Shown: piece after piece, positions 8,074-18,091 of the stretch | Position numbering within the stretch: the stretch's first letter is position 1 | Layout: every line of letters begins with the position of its first letter | Source of the DNA: Planctomycetaceae bacterium | Lineage (GTDB): Bacteria; Planctomycetota; Planctomycetia; Pirellulales; Pirellulaceae | Assembly: GCA_002709225.1 (NCBI GenBank) | Contig: PAQH01000114.1 | Coordinates: forward strand, 1-64,000 | Direction: 5' to 3' | DNA: 64,000 nucleotides | Program-made: the position numbers and the translations under genes | Notes under the pieces: model-generated | Told to the model about the DNA's origin: nothing | Databases searched by the model: none | The model's input: the letters and a program-made list of their open reading frames with translations, nothing else

Positions 8074-9396
8074 ATGGCTGCACCTCTCCACGACGCGTCG
8101 ACAGCACCTGGTAACAACCTAGTGGCACAACCATCACGGCCGACCAATGTCCGCTGGGTGATTTTTGGCCTGGCAGCGCTGGCCAGCTACATCAACTACG
8201 TCCATCGCTACTCCTGGGGAGTGATCAAACCGTATCTGCTGGAAGACGGCGTCGTGAACGAACAACAGGTCGGCTGGTTGGATGGGCTAATCGGCATTAC
8301 CTATGGCCTGGGCCAGTTCCCCGGTGGACTAGCGGGCGACCTGCTGGGGCCCCACCTGGTGATCCCCTGTAGCGCGATCCTCTGGTCGATTGTGGCCGCC
8401 GCGCCCGCCGTGGTTACCGCCTTCTCCGGGCTGGCAATCATTCGCCTGGCCATGGGATTGGTCCAGGCGCCCTGTTACCCCTGTCTGGGCAAGATCACCC
8501 AAAGCTGGATCCCCCGAGCCACACGAACCTCGCAGCAGGGTTTCATTTCGTCGTTCGCCGGCCGCGCCGGCGGCGCCTGTTCCTCCTTGATCATCGGTTC
8601 GTTATTGATGGGGTGGCTGGGTATGACCTGGCAAACGGCCCTGGTCACCACCGCCATCAGCGGTGTGGTCTTTGCCGTGGCATTTATCTTTCTGTTTCGC
8701 AACACACCACGCCAGCACCCCAAAGTCAATGAAGCAGAAGCGGCCTTCATTGAACAGGGTGAGCCGCTGGCAACCGCCGACCGTCCTCTCCGCTGGAACT
8801 GGTCGATCGCGAATAATCTCAATCTCCTCGCGTTTTTCGGCGCCTCATTCGCCAGCACCTTCGCCGACAATCTGTTCGTCTTCTGGATGCCCACCTTTCT
8901 GGTTCAAGAAAAGAACTTCAGCCCAGCTGAAATGGGGCTATTTGCCAGTTTGCCACTGTTCGGAGGTGCCCTCGGCGGCCTCTGTGGCGGATTCCTCAAC
9001 GATTGGCTGATCAAAGTGATTGGTAACCGGCGTTGGTCCCGCCGCCTGATCGCCGGCGGGTGCAAGGTGATCGCGGCAGGATTAATTTGCGGCAGCCTGC
9101 TGTTCGAAGACGGCAAGACCATCATGGGAATCCTATTCCTCTGTAAATTCTTCAGTGATATGAGTCAGCCTACCTGGTGGGGTACGGTCACCGACATCGG
9201 TGGTCCCGCCGCCGGCCGCGTCTTCGGCATGGTCAACACCGTAGGTGCGGCCGGCTTGTTTGCCGCCGGCCCCATCATGGGCTGGGTCAAAACCGAGTAC
9301 GACTTCGGAGGATTGTTTTTCTTTGTCGCCGGCGTCTATCTGGTAACCACCGCCTGCTGGCTGATGGTGGACTGTGAAAAACGCCTGGTTACCTAG
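8074..9396 (+). CDS. MFS transporter, anion:cation symporter-like
   Basis: A 440-residue membrane protein with twelve predicted helices in two six-helix bundles. The opening NYVHRYSWGVIKPYL and the DGLIGITYGLGQFPGGLAGD segment resemble the N-terminal bundle of the ACS (GudP/phthalate/glucarate-like) MFS family. The conserved loop between helices 2 and 3 is modified. Such transporters import organic anions or amino-acid-like compounds. It sits between arsM and a dimethylformamidase-like gene on the same strand; joint use of one substrate with the latter is inference. The Shine-Dalgarno is weak. Confidence 0.85.
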   Translation: MAAPLHDASTAPGNNLVAQPSRPTNVRWVIFGLAALASYINYVHRYSWGVIKPYLLEDGVVNEQQVGWLDGLIGITYGLGQFPGGLAGDLLGPHLVIPCSAILWSIVAAAPAVVTAFSGLAIIRLAMGLVQAPCYPCLGKITQSWIPRATRTSQQGFISSFAGRAGGACSSLIIGSLLMGWLGMTWQTALVTTAISGVVFAVAFIFLFRNTPRQHPKVNEAEAAFIEQGEPLATADRPLRWNWSIANNLNLLAFFGASFASTFADNLFVFWMPTFLVQEKNFSPAEMGLFASLPLFGGALGGLCGGFLNDWLIKVIGNRRWSRRLIAGGCKVIAAGLICGSLLFEDGKTIMGILFLCKFFSDMSQPTWWGTVTDIGGPAAGRVFGMVNTVGAAGLFAAGPIMGWVKTEYDFGGLFFFVAGVYLVTTACWLMVDCEKRLVT

Positions 9397-9543
9397 CCGC
9401 AGATCGCGGCCCAACCTTGCGTGTCGCCGCCTCCGGCAGCCGGTCCACTCAGTAAGCCGCCGGACGTTGACAAACCGGTTTGAGCCCTTATGTTGCGCAG
9501 GTCTTTAACACCATCCTCTGTTCCCACGCACTGGAAACGCCCT

Positions 9544-11130
9544 ATGCTGATCGGATACGTGAGCGACGAACGTTATGTGGCCCTGCCGGACACCCAGATC
9601 GAATTGGAAAACGATCAGGTCAGTCTGGAAGTACGGTCCCGCGCCTCGGGCGCGGTCCACGCCGACATTCCGGCCGGGACCTACCGTGTCACCCTGGCTC
9701 GGCGGGGTTATGGCTCCAAACGGGGCGAACTGACGGTCCCCACAGAGCAGCCGCATCACTTCCGACTTCTCAAGGATGATCTGCTCGGTTACGCCTGGCC
9801 GAAGTGGGTCTGCGGTGGCGAACGGGCCGAATTTCGCGTCCATTCCGATGAGGCCTACCACTTGTCACTCTGGCGATACGGCTGGGAAAAAGAGCTGGTC
9901 CGTCCGATCGGCTGGTTCGATGAACACGGGCCGCGCGCGACTGTCCAATTGACACCCGATGGAGATTACACGCAAACGGGTATCCAGTGGAACAAGTTCG
10001 GCTACACCAGCCCGGCCCACAAACAATTTGCCACCGCACCGGAGCGTTCGGGGCTCTATTACTTCCATGCCCGTACAGAGTCCGGGAGATTTTTTTCCTT
10101 CCCCTGGATTGTGGCCCCTGTCCAGCCCACGGCGCCGATTGCGGTACTGGCATCGAACATTACCTGGAATGCCTACAACAACTTCGGTGGGCGCAGCAAT
10201 TACATCCATCCCGACAGCCTACCCGAGACGCCGACGGTCAACGCCCGGCTGGAATTGCGTCGCTACACCGATCCCAGCCACATCAACTACGATAAGCACG
10301 ACTACGATCCCCTCTCCTTTGACCGGCCCGAGCCGATCAGCCACATCCCGGAGGGCGCCTGCATCACCGATCCCATCGTCGGGCGCGCTGGCTGTCATCT
10401 GGCGGCCGCCGAATGGCGTTTGTTCGGCTGGCTGGAACGCCAGGGATTTGACTACGACCTGTACGCGGAAACCCAGTTCCATTTTGACACGCTCGACCTC
10501 GATCAGTACCGCCTGCTGATTATCAGCACCCATCCCGAATACTGGTCACAGCAGATGTACGACAAGTTGAAGGCCTGGGTCTTTGAACGTGGTGGGCGGT
10601 TGATGTACCTAGGGGGAAACGGCCTCAATGGCGACGTTGAATTCCTGGACCAGCAGACATGCATCTACCGCAACGACGACATGCGCAAGCTGCGGGTGCC
10701 GGGCACGTCGTACGAAAGCCGCTTTCACCTGCGCCACGAATCGGAGGCCAACCTGCTGGGCGTCGTCTATGACGAGCGCGGGATTATGACGGCCGCTCCC
10801 TACCGCGTGATCGATGCCGACCATTGGGTGTTCGCGGGCACGGGGCTGCAGGCCGAGCAGACGTTTGGCGAACGTAGCCTGCACGAACGAATTCCCGGCG
10901 GTGCCTGCGGCCACGAAACCGACAAAGTCTCCGCCAGCTCACCCGCCAACACGAAGGTACTTGCCAAGGGACTCAATCCGGATGGTGGCGGAGCCGACAT
11001 GGTGATCCACGAACCAGCGGGTGGAGGCGCGGTCTTTTCCGTCGGCTCGATCTGCTGGCCTTCCTCCTTGCCAGTTGATCCAGCCGTCGCACAAATTACC
11101 GCCAACGTCATCCGTCGCTTTCAGACTTGA
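9544..11130 (+). CDS. N,N-dimethylformamidase large-subunit-like protein
   Basis: A 528-residue protein. Residues ~1-75 form a small beta domain resembling a carboxypeptidase-regulatory-like module (AGTYRVTLARRGYGSKRGEL). The bulk matches the C-terminal-type domain of the N,N-dimethylformamidase beta (large) subunit: SNITWNAYNNFGGRSNY, the DLYAETQFHFD segment, STHPEYWSQQMYDKLKAWV and FERGGRLMYLGGNGL. Characterised relatives hydrolyse N-substituted formamides using mononuclear iron; the actual substrate here is unknown. No small-subunit gene is seen. The ATG at 9544 was chosen over one at 9490 because homology starts at once. The stop is one base from the stop of the convergent giant gene. Confidence 0.75.
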   Translation: MLIGYVSDERYVALPDTQIELENDQVSLEVRSRASGAVHADIPAGTYRVTLARRGYGSKRGELTVPTEQPHHFRLLKDDLLGYAWPKWVCGGERAEFRVHSDEAYHLSLWRYGWEKELVRPIGWFDEHGPRATVQLTPDGDYTQTGIQWNKFGYTSPAHKQFATAPERSGLYYFHARTESGRFFSFPWIVAPVQPTAPIAVLASNITWNAYNNFGGRSNYIHPDSLPETPTVNARLELRRYTDPSHINYDKHDYDPLSFDRPEPISHIPEGACITDPIVGRAGCHLAAAEWRLFGWLERQGFDYDLYAETQFHFDTLDLDQYRLLIISTHPEYWSQQMYDKLKAWVFERGGRLMYLGGNGLNGDVEFLDQQTCIYRNDDMRKLRVPGTSYESRFHLRHESEANLLGVVYDERGIMTAAPYRVIDADHWVFAGTGLQAEQTFGERSLHERIPGGACGHETDKVSASSPANTKVLAKGLNPDGGGADMVIHEPAGGGAVFSVGSICWPSSLPVDPAVAQITANVIRRFQT

Positions 11131-11131
11131 A

Positions 11132-14100
11132 TCAGGGCTTCGGTTGAACGGGTGTTGACGGACGCCGCGGAGGTACCACCTCCCGGACGACCGCACCCTG
11201 CTCCGAACTCAACAGCAAGATCGAGAACCGTTCTACCTGCTCCAAGTCGTTCGTATTGAGCGAGACGTAATCAAACCGTCCCCGGAGGTCGGTATACCCA
11301 TCTTTGTAGAACCGTACCTGGCCGTTCTTGAGACGCGCGTAGACCTTGACGTAGACCGTGGAAAGCGGGCGGTTTTCTTCCTGGTGCAACACCTGCAGCT
11401 GTCCGTAATTCTCGAATAAACGGACCGCCAAACTATGGGCAAAATAGGTCTGCGTCTGGCGCTGTCCGTCTCCCTCAATCTCAATCAACAGGTTGCGATT
11501 GTGCAACTGGGGTGGCAGCTCCAGTTCCCACGTAGACCGATCGCGTGGCAACACGACCGATTGTGTGTGGTTCGGTCGAATGTAACTCAAGCTCTCGTCA
11601 TAGGTACGGACAAAAGGCGTACTACTGAACATCAACTCAATGTCCATTTCGTAGTAATTCACCCGCACCTCCGCTAAATTGCGGTAATTTAAGCGAATCT
11701 GGCGTGCTTCCACGGTAAAGTCCAGTACCGGCTGACTGGCCGCCCGCTCCGTCTGCCGCTGATCGCGGTCATCCTTATCGACCAGTTGCACCCGCCCACT
11801 TGCCAACTCCTCCAACTGGCTGCGGATCGTGCCGAAGGCGTTACGCCAGCTGGCAACCGGAAACTCAACGTACCGGTCCGCCACCTGACGAGCCGCCTGT
11901 GGGTCAGCGGAAAAAAAGGCCAGGTAGCAAGAAAAGTAATCGTACTGAACCTGAGTCTGCAGATTCTCAGGATCCACCGACGCAAACAAGTCGAGTGCCT
12001 CGGCAATCCGATCCTGCAACAACAGGTAGTAAACCACCGCCATTCGATCCTCGTCATTCAACGTTTTGCGATAGCTGAGCACCTTGAGCAAACGATGGTA
12101 CTGCGTGTGCAATTTCTGGTTCTGGATCTGGCGACGGCCTCCCAGCACATGCCGGCGGGCATTCACCAAGGGACGGTAGTCGCGTTGCTCGTAGGTTTTA
12201 CGAACCACCGGGTCGACGCCGATCAAGGGACTTTCCAGCGCATCGCCACAAACGTTGATGAACTCTTCTTGATGTGCCAAGTACGACCTGATCGCGGACG
12301 GTACGTTGTGGAGTAATGCGTACGACCAGAGTGTCGAATCGTAGACGTGGCGCGCCGAAAGCAGCTCGATCACCTGGAGAAAGAAGTCGCGGTCACGCAT
12401 TCTCCAAGCCATCTTCTCCAGTGGAGTCCGGTGTAAATTGGCTTGCCTGAGATAAGCCAAAAGTTGCGCTGCTGTCCCTTCTTGCGAAAGATAGGCCCAG
12501 GATTCGGTATCCTGTTTGGTGAGACTGGGGACAACATCAAACTGGAACGGCGCGGCCGTCGCCAGTAACTGACCGTCACGAGCAACATGCACCGGGAAAT
12601 GCGCGAACTTACCCGCCGCCGGGAAATAGAATGCATACTCCACGGTCTCGGTATGAAACGGTCCCAGAGCCAGCGACACGGTACGCGTATAATCACCCCG
12701 CAAAACGGGCACCGCCCCCACTGGAATCTGCAGTAACAGATTCAATTTCTGAGGTGCGGACGTCGGGTTGGTAACCACGACCTGACAACCGTAAACCACG
12801 CCGACGAGAAACTCCTCGGTGACAAACTTGTCGAGGCGTTGCTGCTGTACATCGTCCTCGTAGCGATAGCGGTCACCCTGTCGATAAAAGTTCTGGCTTA
12901 CCAGCAGACGCGTCACCTTGTCGAGCGCTGCGGCAGGTCGAATCTCTTTGTGGAACACAACCGCCGGTGAATTTGCGGTCAGGGTCATTTTCCCGTCCGC
13001 CACCGCCAACTCCTGCTCAGCCGCCACGAAAGGCAGGTCGAGTACCGCCAGGGCAAACATGCGTTCGGAGAGACTCTCGCCAACTTCTGCGAGGTAGGTT
13101 GACAGGAAAGGTTGCTGCGGATCGTGTTCCGCATAATCCACCCAAAAACGATTGACCTCGATCCGGTCCGCCGCCTGTTTCGATACCGGGAGTTGGTAGT
13201 AGTGGTTCTCAACCCACTCCTGGGTTTTGTCCATCGATTCAAATAGCTGTCGGAGCTGGCGACCGCGGCGGTCCTCGGCAAAATAACGGCCGGCAGCAAG
13301 CGCCCCCCCAGCGACTGCACCGGCCCGGCCCGCCGGCGTCTTGTCTTTAGCGCGCGTCCGAGATGCCGACTCGGGCGCGGCTGCAGCGCCGGGCGCTGCT
13401 TTGAGGTGAGACCGCTCATTCGCGCGTTTCTCCATTGCTTTGAGATTGCGTTTCCCGGTCACAGTATTCGGTTTGGGGGACGCCGGCGGGCCACCGAAAA
13501 AACCGCCACCGCCTCCCGGAACGCCACCACCCATACCGCCGCCGAAGCCTCCGCCACCCCCCATGCCACCCATGCCTCCCAGCCCTTGCGTATTCAGGTC
13601 GTTACTCTTGATCGCCTCGTCGAACAGGTAATCAAGATGATCCGGATCGGCGACAACCAAAGCCAGACGCTGCTTGAGATCCAGCGCCAAACTGGCACGT
13701 TGCTCGGGGAGCGCGCGACCCAGCAAGACACGTTCCAGCACGTTCAGTTGGGAAAACTTCCAGGGTCGCAAATCCTCCCCCAGGTCACGCCCCAGCAACC
13801 AGCGATCGACAAACTGCTTGTCCCGCTTGTTCTCCAGAAAAGGTCGAATCACCGTGTCAAAAAAGGGTCGGTCCTTGTGAAACAGAAAAAAGTTGAGTTC
13901 GTGGGACGCGTATTTGCTATAACGCGCGCGTTTCTGCTCGTCATTCAGATCAGGCCACTGCAGCACGAACCTCAGGTCTGCCGGTGAGGACCATTCCTCC
14001 CACAACTCAAACACCTTCGTCAGGCTGTCGTAGGACTCGAGTTTCGCTTGCCCCGAATCGTCAATTTCCAGGATCTCCCCCGGAGCAAGTTTCGTGACGT

Positions 14101-17100
14101 GCCTGGTCTGGGTAAAGTGCTGGAGCGGATCCAACCCCCCTGTCAGACGCAAATCGGCCAACTGCGGCACTGCCTGTGGTGGCAACGCCACCGAGCGGTA
14201 GCTGGTGCCAAGCGGATTGATGGCGAGCACGTGCAATTGCTGCTTGCCTTGCAGGCGATCCAGTGGGATCGTGACCAGTCCCTCCTCGTTGGGAACAAGG
14301 TTCGCCAGTACGACCGTTCCCTGTGCAAGGAAATCGAGATTGGAAAATTCACCTTCGGGTCGACCCGATTGCGGCTTCGCTTCATCCTTGGCTTCGGCCT
14401 CGGCTGGTGCCTCGCCGGCGGCGGCAAAATCGTCTCCTTGCCGAGCCCGCTGGCGACGGGTTTTCGATTGACCGATCGGCCAAGGATTAAGCAACAGGCT
14501 GGGTCGTCGTAACGTATTACCGGGAAATTTGCGTGCCTGGCGGCGGTCGAGAATATACCGGTACTCGTCACCGATCATACGGCCCTGCACATAACGCGTT
14601 TCCAAAGAAGACAGCCGACGCCTCAATGGCTCCGTATCGTAGACCCGCGCCAAATGATCGAACGCCGAATAAGCTGGCTGATAGCGGGTAGCAAAAACAT
14701 GAATGCGGGCAAAACGCGTCACCTCGCGAAGCTGAATACGCACCTCTTGCTCGGCAACCTCCAAGGCAGCGATCCGCAACGGGCGTTGCCCGCGCAATTC
14801 GAGGTAGCGTTGCTCTGCCAACAGATAGCCTTCCTGCTGTACGCCCTGGGTAACACGCAGCTGCACCCGCTGTTCTGTCCGTTTCAGCAGCAGGTCATAA
14901 TCCCCCGCCGGGAGCCCCTCGATGCGCAGCGCGCCGGCCACTCGCTTGAGGGCCTCAAATCGATCTGAGACGTAGGTCTCGCCGCGGACTTCCAATAGGG
15001 AATAGTCCGCCCGGAGGGGTGGCTGCTGCGGAAGTCCAGGAACCACCTGGTCAATCAACTCAATCGTCTCGCCAACGGCACCGTGGATCGACTGGTGTCG
15101 GCGATCTGCAGAACTCCGCAACGTCCATTGCCGCGTGGTTCCTTGCGGTCCCTCGCCTTTAATCGTTGCGATTTTATCGAGGGACCCCAGTTCGATTTGA
15201 CCCCGTGGATCCGTCTTCAAAGTCACCCGCAGCGGATCTCGAAAAGCGGTGTGCTTGATTTCCAGTCGTACGGGCCGCTGGCTCAAACTTTCGCCATTGC
15301 GACCCCTTAACTCCAGCCAATATCCGCCCGCTGCCTGTACCAGGTGAAGGTCTTCGGTCTTGTCCGTAGTACTGATTCCGTTCGCCGTAAAAGAAGCGTC
15401 CACAGAGAGCGTTTCGGTGCGATTGCGTGAGAGATTCTTGAGGCGACAACGCAAAGTAAACTGTAACTCGGCCAGCCGTGGGGGAACGCGAAATTCGTGG
15501 ACAGACTCACGGTGTTCAAATAGCGCAAAAGGCTTTACCGTCTGGGTTGTGGAGATGCCGTCATGGTCCTGCGACGTAATCACCAACTCGGGGTCTTCCA
15601 GGATCGACAACGTCACCGGTACGCCATTGAGAAACAACCCAGGACGGACCAGCACGACCGCGTTGTGGCCACTCACCAACGATTCTCGATCAACATAGAT
15701 GCCGGCCCGCAGCTGATACTCTTCTCGTCGGTGCTGGAGATGTGCGAGCGAAGCCAAATTCCCGTGCGACAGCACAATCGGAACGCGTCCGGCACGTTGC
15801 CCATAAGGCGTGACGATGTGCCCATCTTGTGTGGGCTTGTATTCCCGACCAGCCATCCACAAACGCGCATCTGGAACCGGCTGATGGTTCTCGTCGAGGA
15901 TCGTAAACACATGTCCCGCCGTACTATTGCGCATCACATACCGCAGCCGGCCTTTCCGTACGACAACTCGGCTACTGCGCCCGTTGCCAATAAAGTCAAC
16001 AACGTATACGCCAGGCTGGTCTAGCTGAGGAAATTCGAAGTGACGCACCACTCGCCGTAAAGCGGGATCGTTAAACTCGTACTGTTGCTGATGGTGCGCG
16101 ACCAAGCCATCCAGATTGAAATCGGCGTCGACTTCTTTCCCGTGCTCGCGGTAATAACTCTGCGTGTTGACCTCATAAATCTTGACAAGTAGTTTCTCGA
16201 CATTCTTCACATACAGGTCGACTTGCACCGGTTCCGGACCGGCGAACCGCTGCTTGTTGGTGAAAGCAAAATCAAGATCCACCCGCTGCTTGAGTTGTTC
16301 GTATTGGCCCGGCGAGAGTAACGCTACCCACTGTTCAGGATCACCCACGCCATGCACAATCTTGACCTCCGCAAAAACGCGTTTTAGATAAGCGTCGTCG
16401 AGATATGCCTCGTAATCCTGGTAATCCGGCGCCTCGAGCAATAGCGTCTGCAAATAACTACGCACCAGCGGCTCGTCGCTACCAATCGGCGGTAACAACG
16501 TGAGCGGTCGAAATTCCTGTTTCAAATTCGCGGCATGACGTGCGCGATTTCCTGCTTTCAGGAAGTCTCGGTTGATGTAATTCACGTTGCGTGGCAAGCG
16601 AACGTATTGGCGAAACTGCTCCTTGTCGTAAATCCCCCGTGCGCGATCAAGCACTAAACGGTGATACGCCACGTGCGCCTTGAGCGAATTATGCACAGGA
16701 TCCAAGCGGGACACGAAAGCCCACAAACGGTCGAGGTAGGCTGCCCGCTGCGCGGTATCCAACCGCCACTCTGTGTCTGGGTTCGGCCACAGCTTGCGCA
16801 CGTAGGCCTCAACAAATCCAACCTGATTCAACAACTCGGACTTCTGCCGTAAACAGGCTTCCAACTGGGACCTTAGCAGACGCTTGTGCAACCCGAGTGA
16901 ACCAAATCCCTTGCTTGTGGGGTGGTTCAAATCTGCGACCACGAGGTCGACCAGACCTGGGTGGTCAGGACGTTGTAACCTTGCCAGCAAATGGCGTCGG
17001 CGTGTTGCATTCAAAGGCTCAGCTATTAACTCACCCAGCGCGCTATCTTCAAAACCAGCGAGATTCTTATGCCGTTGCAGAGCCCGCTGTGTCCACTGCG

Positions 17101-17533
17101 CACGCGTCAACAGTGCCCGGTCGAGCACCATCGCCAGATTCGGCTCCGCTCCGACTCGCTCCCGTTGATGTGACAGATTGACCTGGAGTTGCTGACGCAG
17201 GTAACGGAGTGTCTCTTGCGGATTTTCTTGGTAGGTCAGCAGCGCCTGCCGATGCAGGATTTCCTGGATCCGGGACGAATTGCGGTGGCGCCGACTCCAG
17301 TCTGCCAGCAACTGTTCCACACGCTCGAACTGTTCGAGCTGCTGCCAGTGCAAACAATGGTAGTAGTAATAGTCTTCCGTCCCTGGCGTCAGTTGCCGCA
17401 AGGCCTCCTGGCGATCTGGTGCCAGAGCGAACGACTCCACAAAGCCAATCTCCTGGCTCTCCAGAGGTGCCGTCAAACCGAGCAACAGCGTAACGCACCA
17501 AATTCCCATGCTCGAGCAGCAGCGCCCTACCAT
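11132..17533 (-). CDS. Giant secreted alpha-2-macroglobulin-like protein without thioester motif
   Basis: A 2133-residue exported protein. Of two adjacent ATGs the second (17533) is preferred because AAAGGA sits six bases before it. A signal peptide covers about the first 30 residues. An alpha-helical N-terminal part (to ~470) precedes beta-rich segments with MG2-like character (VYVVDFIGNGRSSRVVVRKG near 515). A Gly-rich linker with Gly-Met and Gly-Gly runs lies near 1312-1345, followed by an Ala/Lys/Arg-rich stretch. The C terminus has a macroglobulin-like strand set including VYVKVYARLKNGQVRFYKDG. I find no CxEQ thioester, so covalent protease trapping is not supported. Its role is probably structural or in envelope defence, by family resemblance only. 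Confidence 0.7.
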   Translation of the reverse strand: MVGRCCSSMGIWCVTLLLGLTAPLESQEIGFVESFALAPDRQEALRQLTPGTEDYYYYHCLHWQQLEQFERVEQLLADWSRRHRNSSRIQEILHRQALLTYQENPQETLRYLRQQLQVNLSHQRERVGAEPNLAMVLDRALLTRAQWTQRALQRHKNLAGFEDSALGELIAEPLNATRRRHLLARLQRPDHPGLVDLVVADLNHPTSKGFGSLGLHKRLLRSQLEACLRQKSELLNQVGFVEAYVRKLWPNPDTEWRLDTAQRAAYLDRLWAFVSRLDPVHNSLKAHVAYHRLVLDRARGIYDKEQFRQYVRLPRNVNYINRDFLKAGNRARHAANLKQEFRPLTLLPPIGSDEPLVRSYLQTLLLEAPDYQDYEAYLDDAYLKRVFAEVKIVHGVGDPEQWVALLSPGQYEQLKQRVDLDFAFTNKQRFAGPEPVQVDLYVKNVEKLLVKIYEVNTQSYYREHGKEVDADFNLDGLVAHHQQQYEFNDPALRRVVRHFEFPQLDQPGVYVVDFIGNGRSSRVVVRKGRLRYVMRNSTAGHVFTILDENHQPVPDARLWMAGREYKPTQDGHIVTPYGQRAGRVPIVLSHGNLASLAHLQHRREEYQLRAGIYVDRESLVSGHNAVVLVRPGLFLNGVPVTLSILEDPELVITSQDHDGISTTQTVKPFALFEHRESVHEFRVPPRLAELQFTLRCRLKNLSRNRTETLSVDASFTANGISTTDKTEDLHLVQAAGGYWLELRGRNGESLSQRPVRLEIKHTAFRDPLRVTLKTDPRGQIELGSLDKIATIKGEGPQGTTRQWTLRSSADRRHQSIHGAVGETIELIDQVVPGLPQQPPLRADYSLLEVRGETYVSDRFEALKRVAGALRIEGLPAGDYDLLLKRTEQRVQLRVTQGVQQEGYLLAEQRYLELRGQRPLRIAALEVAEQEVRIQLREVTRFARIHVFATRYQPAYSAFDHLARVYDTEPLRRRLSSLETRYVQGRMIGDEYRYILDRRQARKFPGNTLRRPSLLLNPWPIGQSKTRRQRARQGDDFAAAGEAPAEAEAKDEAKPQSGRPEGEFSNLDFLAQGTVVLANLVPNEEGLVTIPLDRLQGKQQLHVLAINPLGTSYRSVALPPQAVPQLADLRLTGGLDPLQHFTQTRHVTKLAPGEILEIDDSGQAKLESYDSLTKVFELWEEWSSPADLRFVLQWPDLNDEQKRARYSKYASHELNFFLFHKDRPFFDTVIRPFLENKRDKQFVDRWLLGRDLGEDLRPWKFSQLNVLERVLLGRALPEQRASLALDLKQRLALVVADPDHLDYLFDEAIKSNDLNTQGLGGMGGMGGGGGFGGGMGGGVPGGGGGFFGGPPASPKPNTVTGKRNLKAMEKRANERSHLKAAPGAAAAPESASRTRAKDKTPAGRAGAVAGGALAAGRYFAEDRRGRQLRQLFESMDKTQEWVENHYYQLPVSKQAADRIEVNRFWVDYAEHDPQQPFLSTYLAEVGESLSERMFALAVLDLPFVAAEQELAVADGKMTLTANSPAVVFHKEIRPAAALDKVTRLLVSQNFYRQGDRYRYEDDVQQQRLDKFVTEEFLVGVVYGCQVVVTNPTSAPQKLNLLLQIPVGAVPVLRGDYTRTVSLALGPFHTETVEYAFYFPAAGKFAHFPVHVARDGQLLATAAPFQFDVVPSLTKQDTESWAYLSQEGTAAQLLAYLRQANLHRTPLEKMAWRMRDRDFFLQVIELLSARHVYDSTLWSYALLHNVPSAIRSYLAHQEEFINVCGDALESPLIGVDPVVRKTYEQRDYRPLVNARRHVLGGRRQIQNQKLHTQYHRLLKVLSYRKTLNDEDRMAVVYYLLLQDRIAEALDLFASVDPENLQTQVQYDYFSCYLAFFSADPQAARQVADRYVEFPVASWRNAFGTIRSQLEELASGRVQLVDKDDRDQRQTERAASQPVLDFTVEARQIRLNYRNLAEVRVNYYEMDIELMFSSTPFVRTYDESLSYIRPNHTQSVVLPRDRSTWELELPPQLHNRNLLIEIEGDGQRQTQTYFAHSLAVRLFENYGQLQVLHQEENRPLSTVYVKVYARLKNGQVRFYKDGYTDLRGRFDYVSLNTNDLEQVERFSILLLSSEQGAVVREVVPPRRPSTPVQPKP

Positions 17534-18057
17534 AATCATTCCTTTGGAATACCGGATGAGTTCGAAGAAACGAAGGTGTGTCTCGTGTGTCCTGGCCAGC
17601 TGCGGATTCCAAGCGGACAGGACAACCGCGAGGATCGTACGCGCATGCCGAAGAGAGTGAACCGTGAAAACCGCAGTCAGCCCGACCAACCGCACAACCG
17701 AGTGTCTCTGCGTATTGGGACGGCGCTCAGGATCGCTGGCGCTCGGAACTGGAGCAGCGCACGTGGTACCCCGGTTTGTCCGCACACGGCCGGTGGCCAT
17801 TCGCAAAGACCAAAGCCCCTGTTTCTATTTTAGCTGCTGGCCACAGAACTCAAATCAAATTGCTAGACAGCGCGGCGACAATTCGTCACGTAAGGCCCGC
17901 ACTCCCGTTGCCGAGTCGGCCTCGACGCTGGTTCAGCAGCAATCCGAAGCAACCGCGTCAGGTGCGGGAGGAACCAGCATCAACGCCGGTGAGCCGGCCG
18001 CTGGCAAGGGAAATCCCGCCCCAACAAACTCTTCCTATATTTCCCATATTTTTTATT
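17534..18057. other. Gene-free region upstream of the giant macroglobulin-like gene
   Basis: About 520 bp with no convincing coding sequence. Frames open on both strands lack recognisable content and lie out of phase with the neighbours. On the minus strand TAAAAT (plus coordinates 17827-17832) with TTGAGT 15 bp upstream is a weak candidate promoter for the giant gene; the spacer is short, so I give it low weight. The 3' end, near 18040-18060, becomes AT-rich just before the small-RNA promoter. Confidence 0.5.
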
Positions 18058-18085
18058 TTGACATTCAATTCATGTCACCTACTAT
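18058..18085 (+). promoter_or_regulatory. Strong sigma-70-type promoter for the candidate small RNA
   Basis: A perfect -35 box TTGACA (18058-18063), a 16-bp spacer and a -10 box TACTAT (18080-18085, five of six consensus bases) lie downstream of an AT-rich stretch. No open reading frame starts at a matching distance, which points to a non-coding transcript beginning near 18091-18093. Confidence 0.6.
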
Positions 18086-18091
18086 GGAAGG

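Noticed and set aside
9490-9543. Upstream ATG as start of the dimethylformamidase-like gene
   Set aside because: The extra 18 residues are basic and unrelated; homology begins at the ATG at 9544.
13440-13631. Proline-rich open frame antisense to the giant protein
   Set aside because: It is the mirror of the Gly-rich linker codons; no start signal or conserved content.
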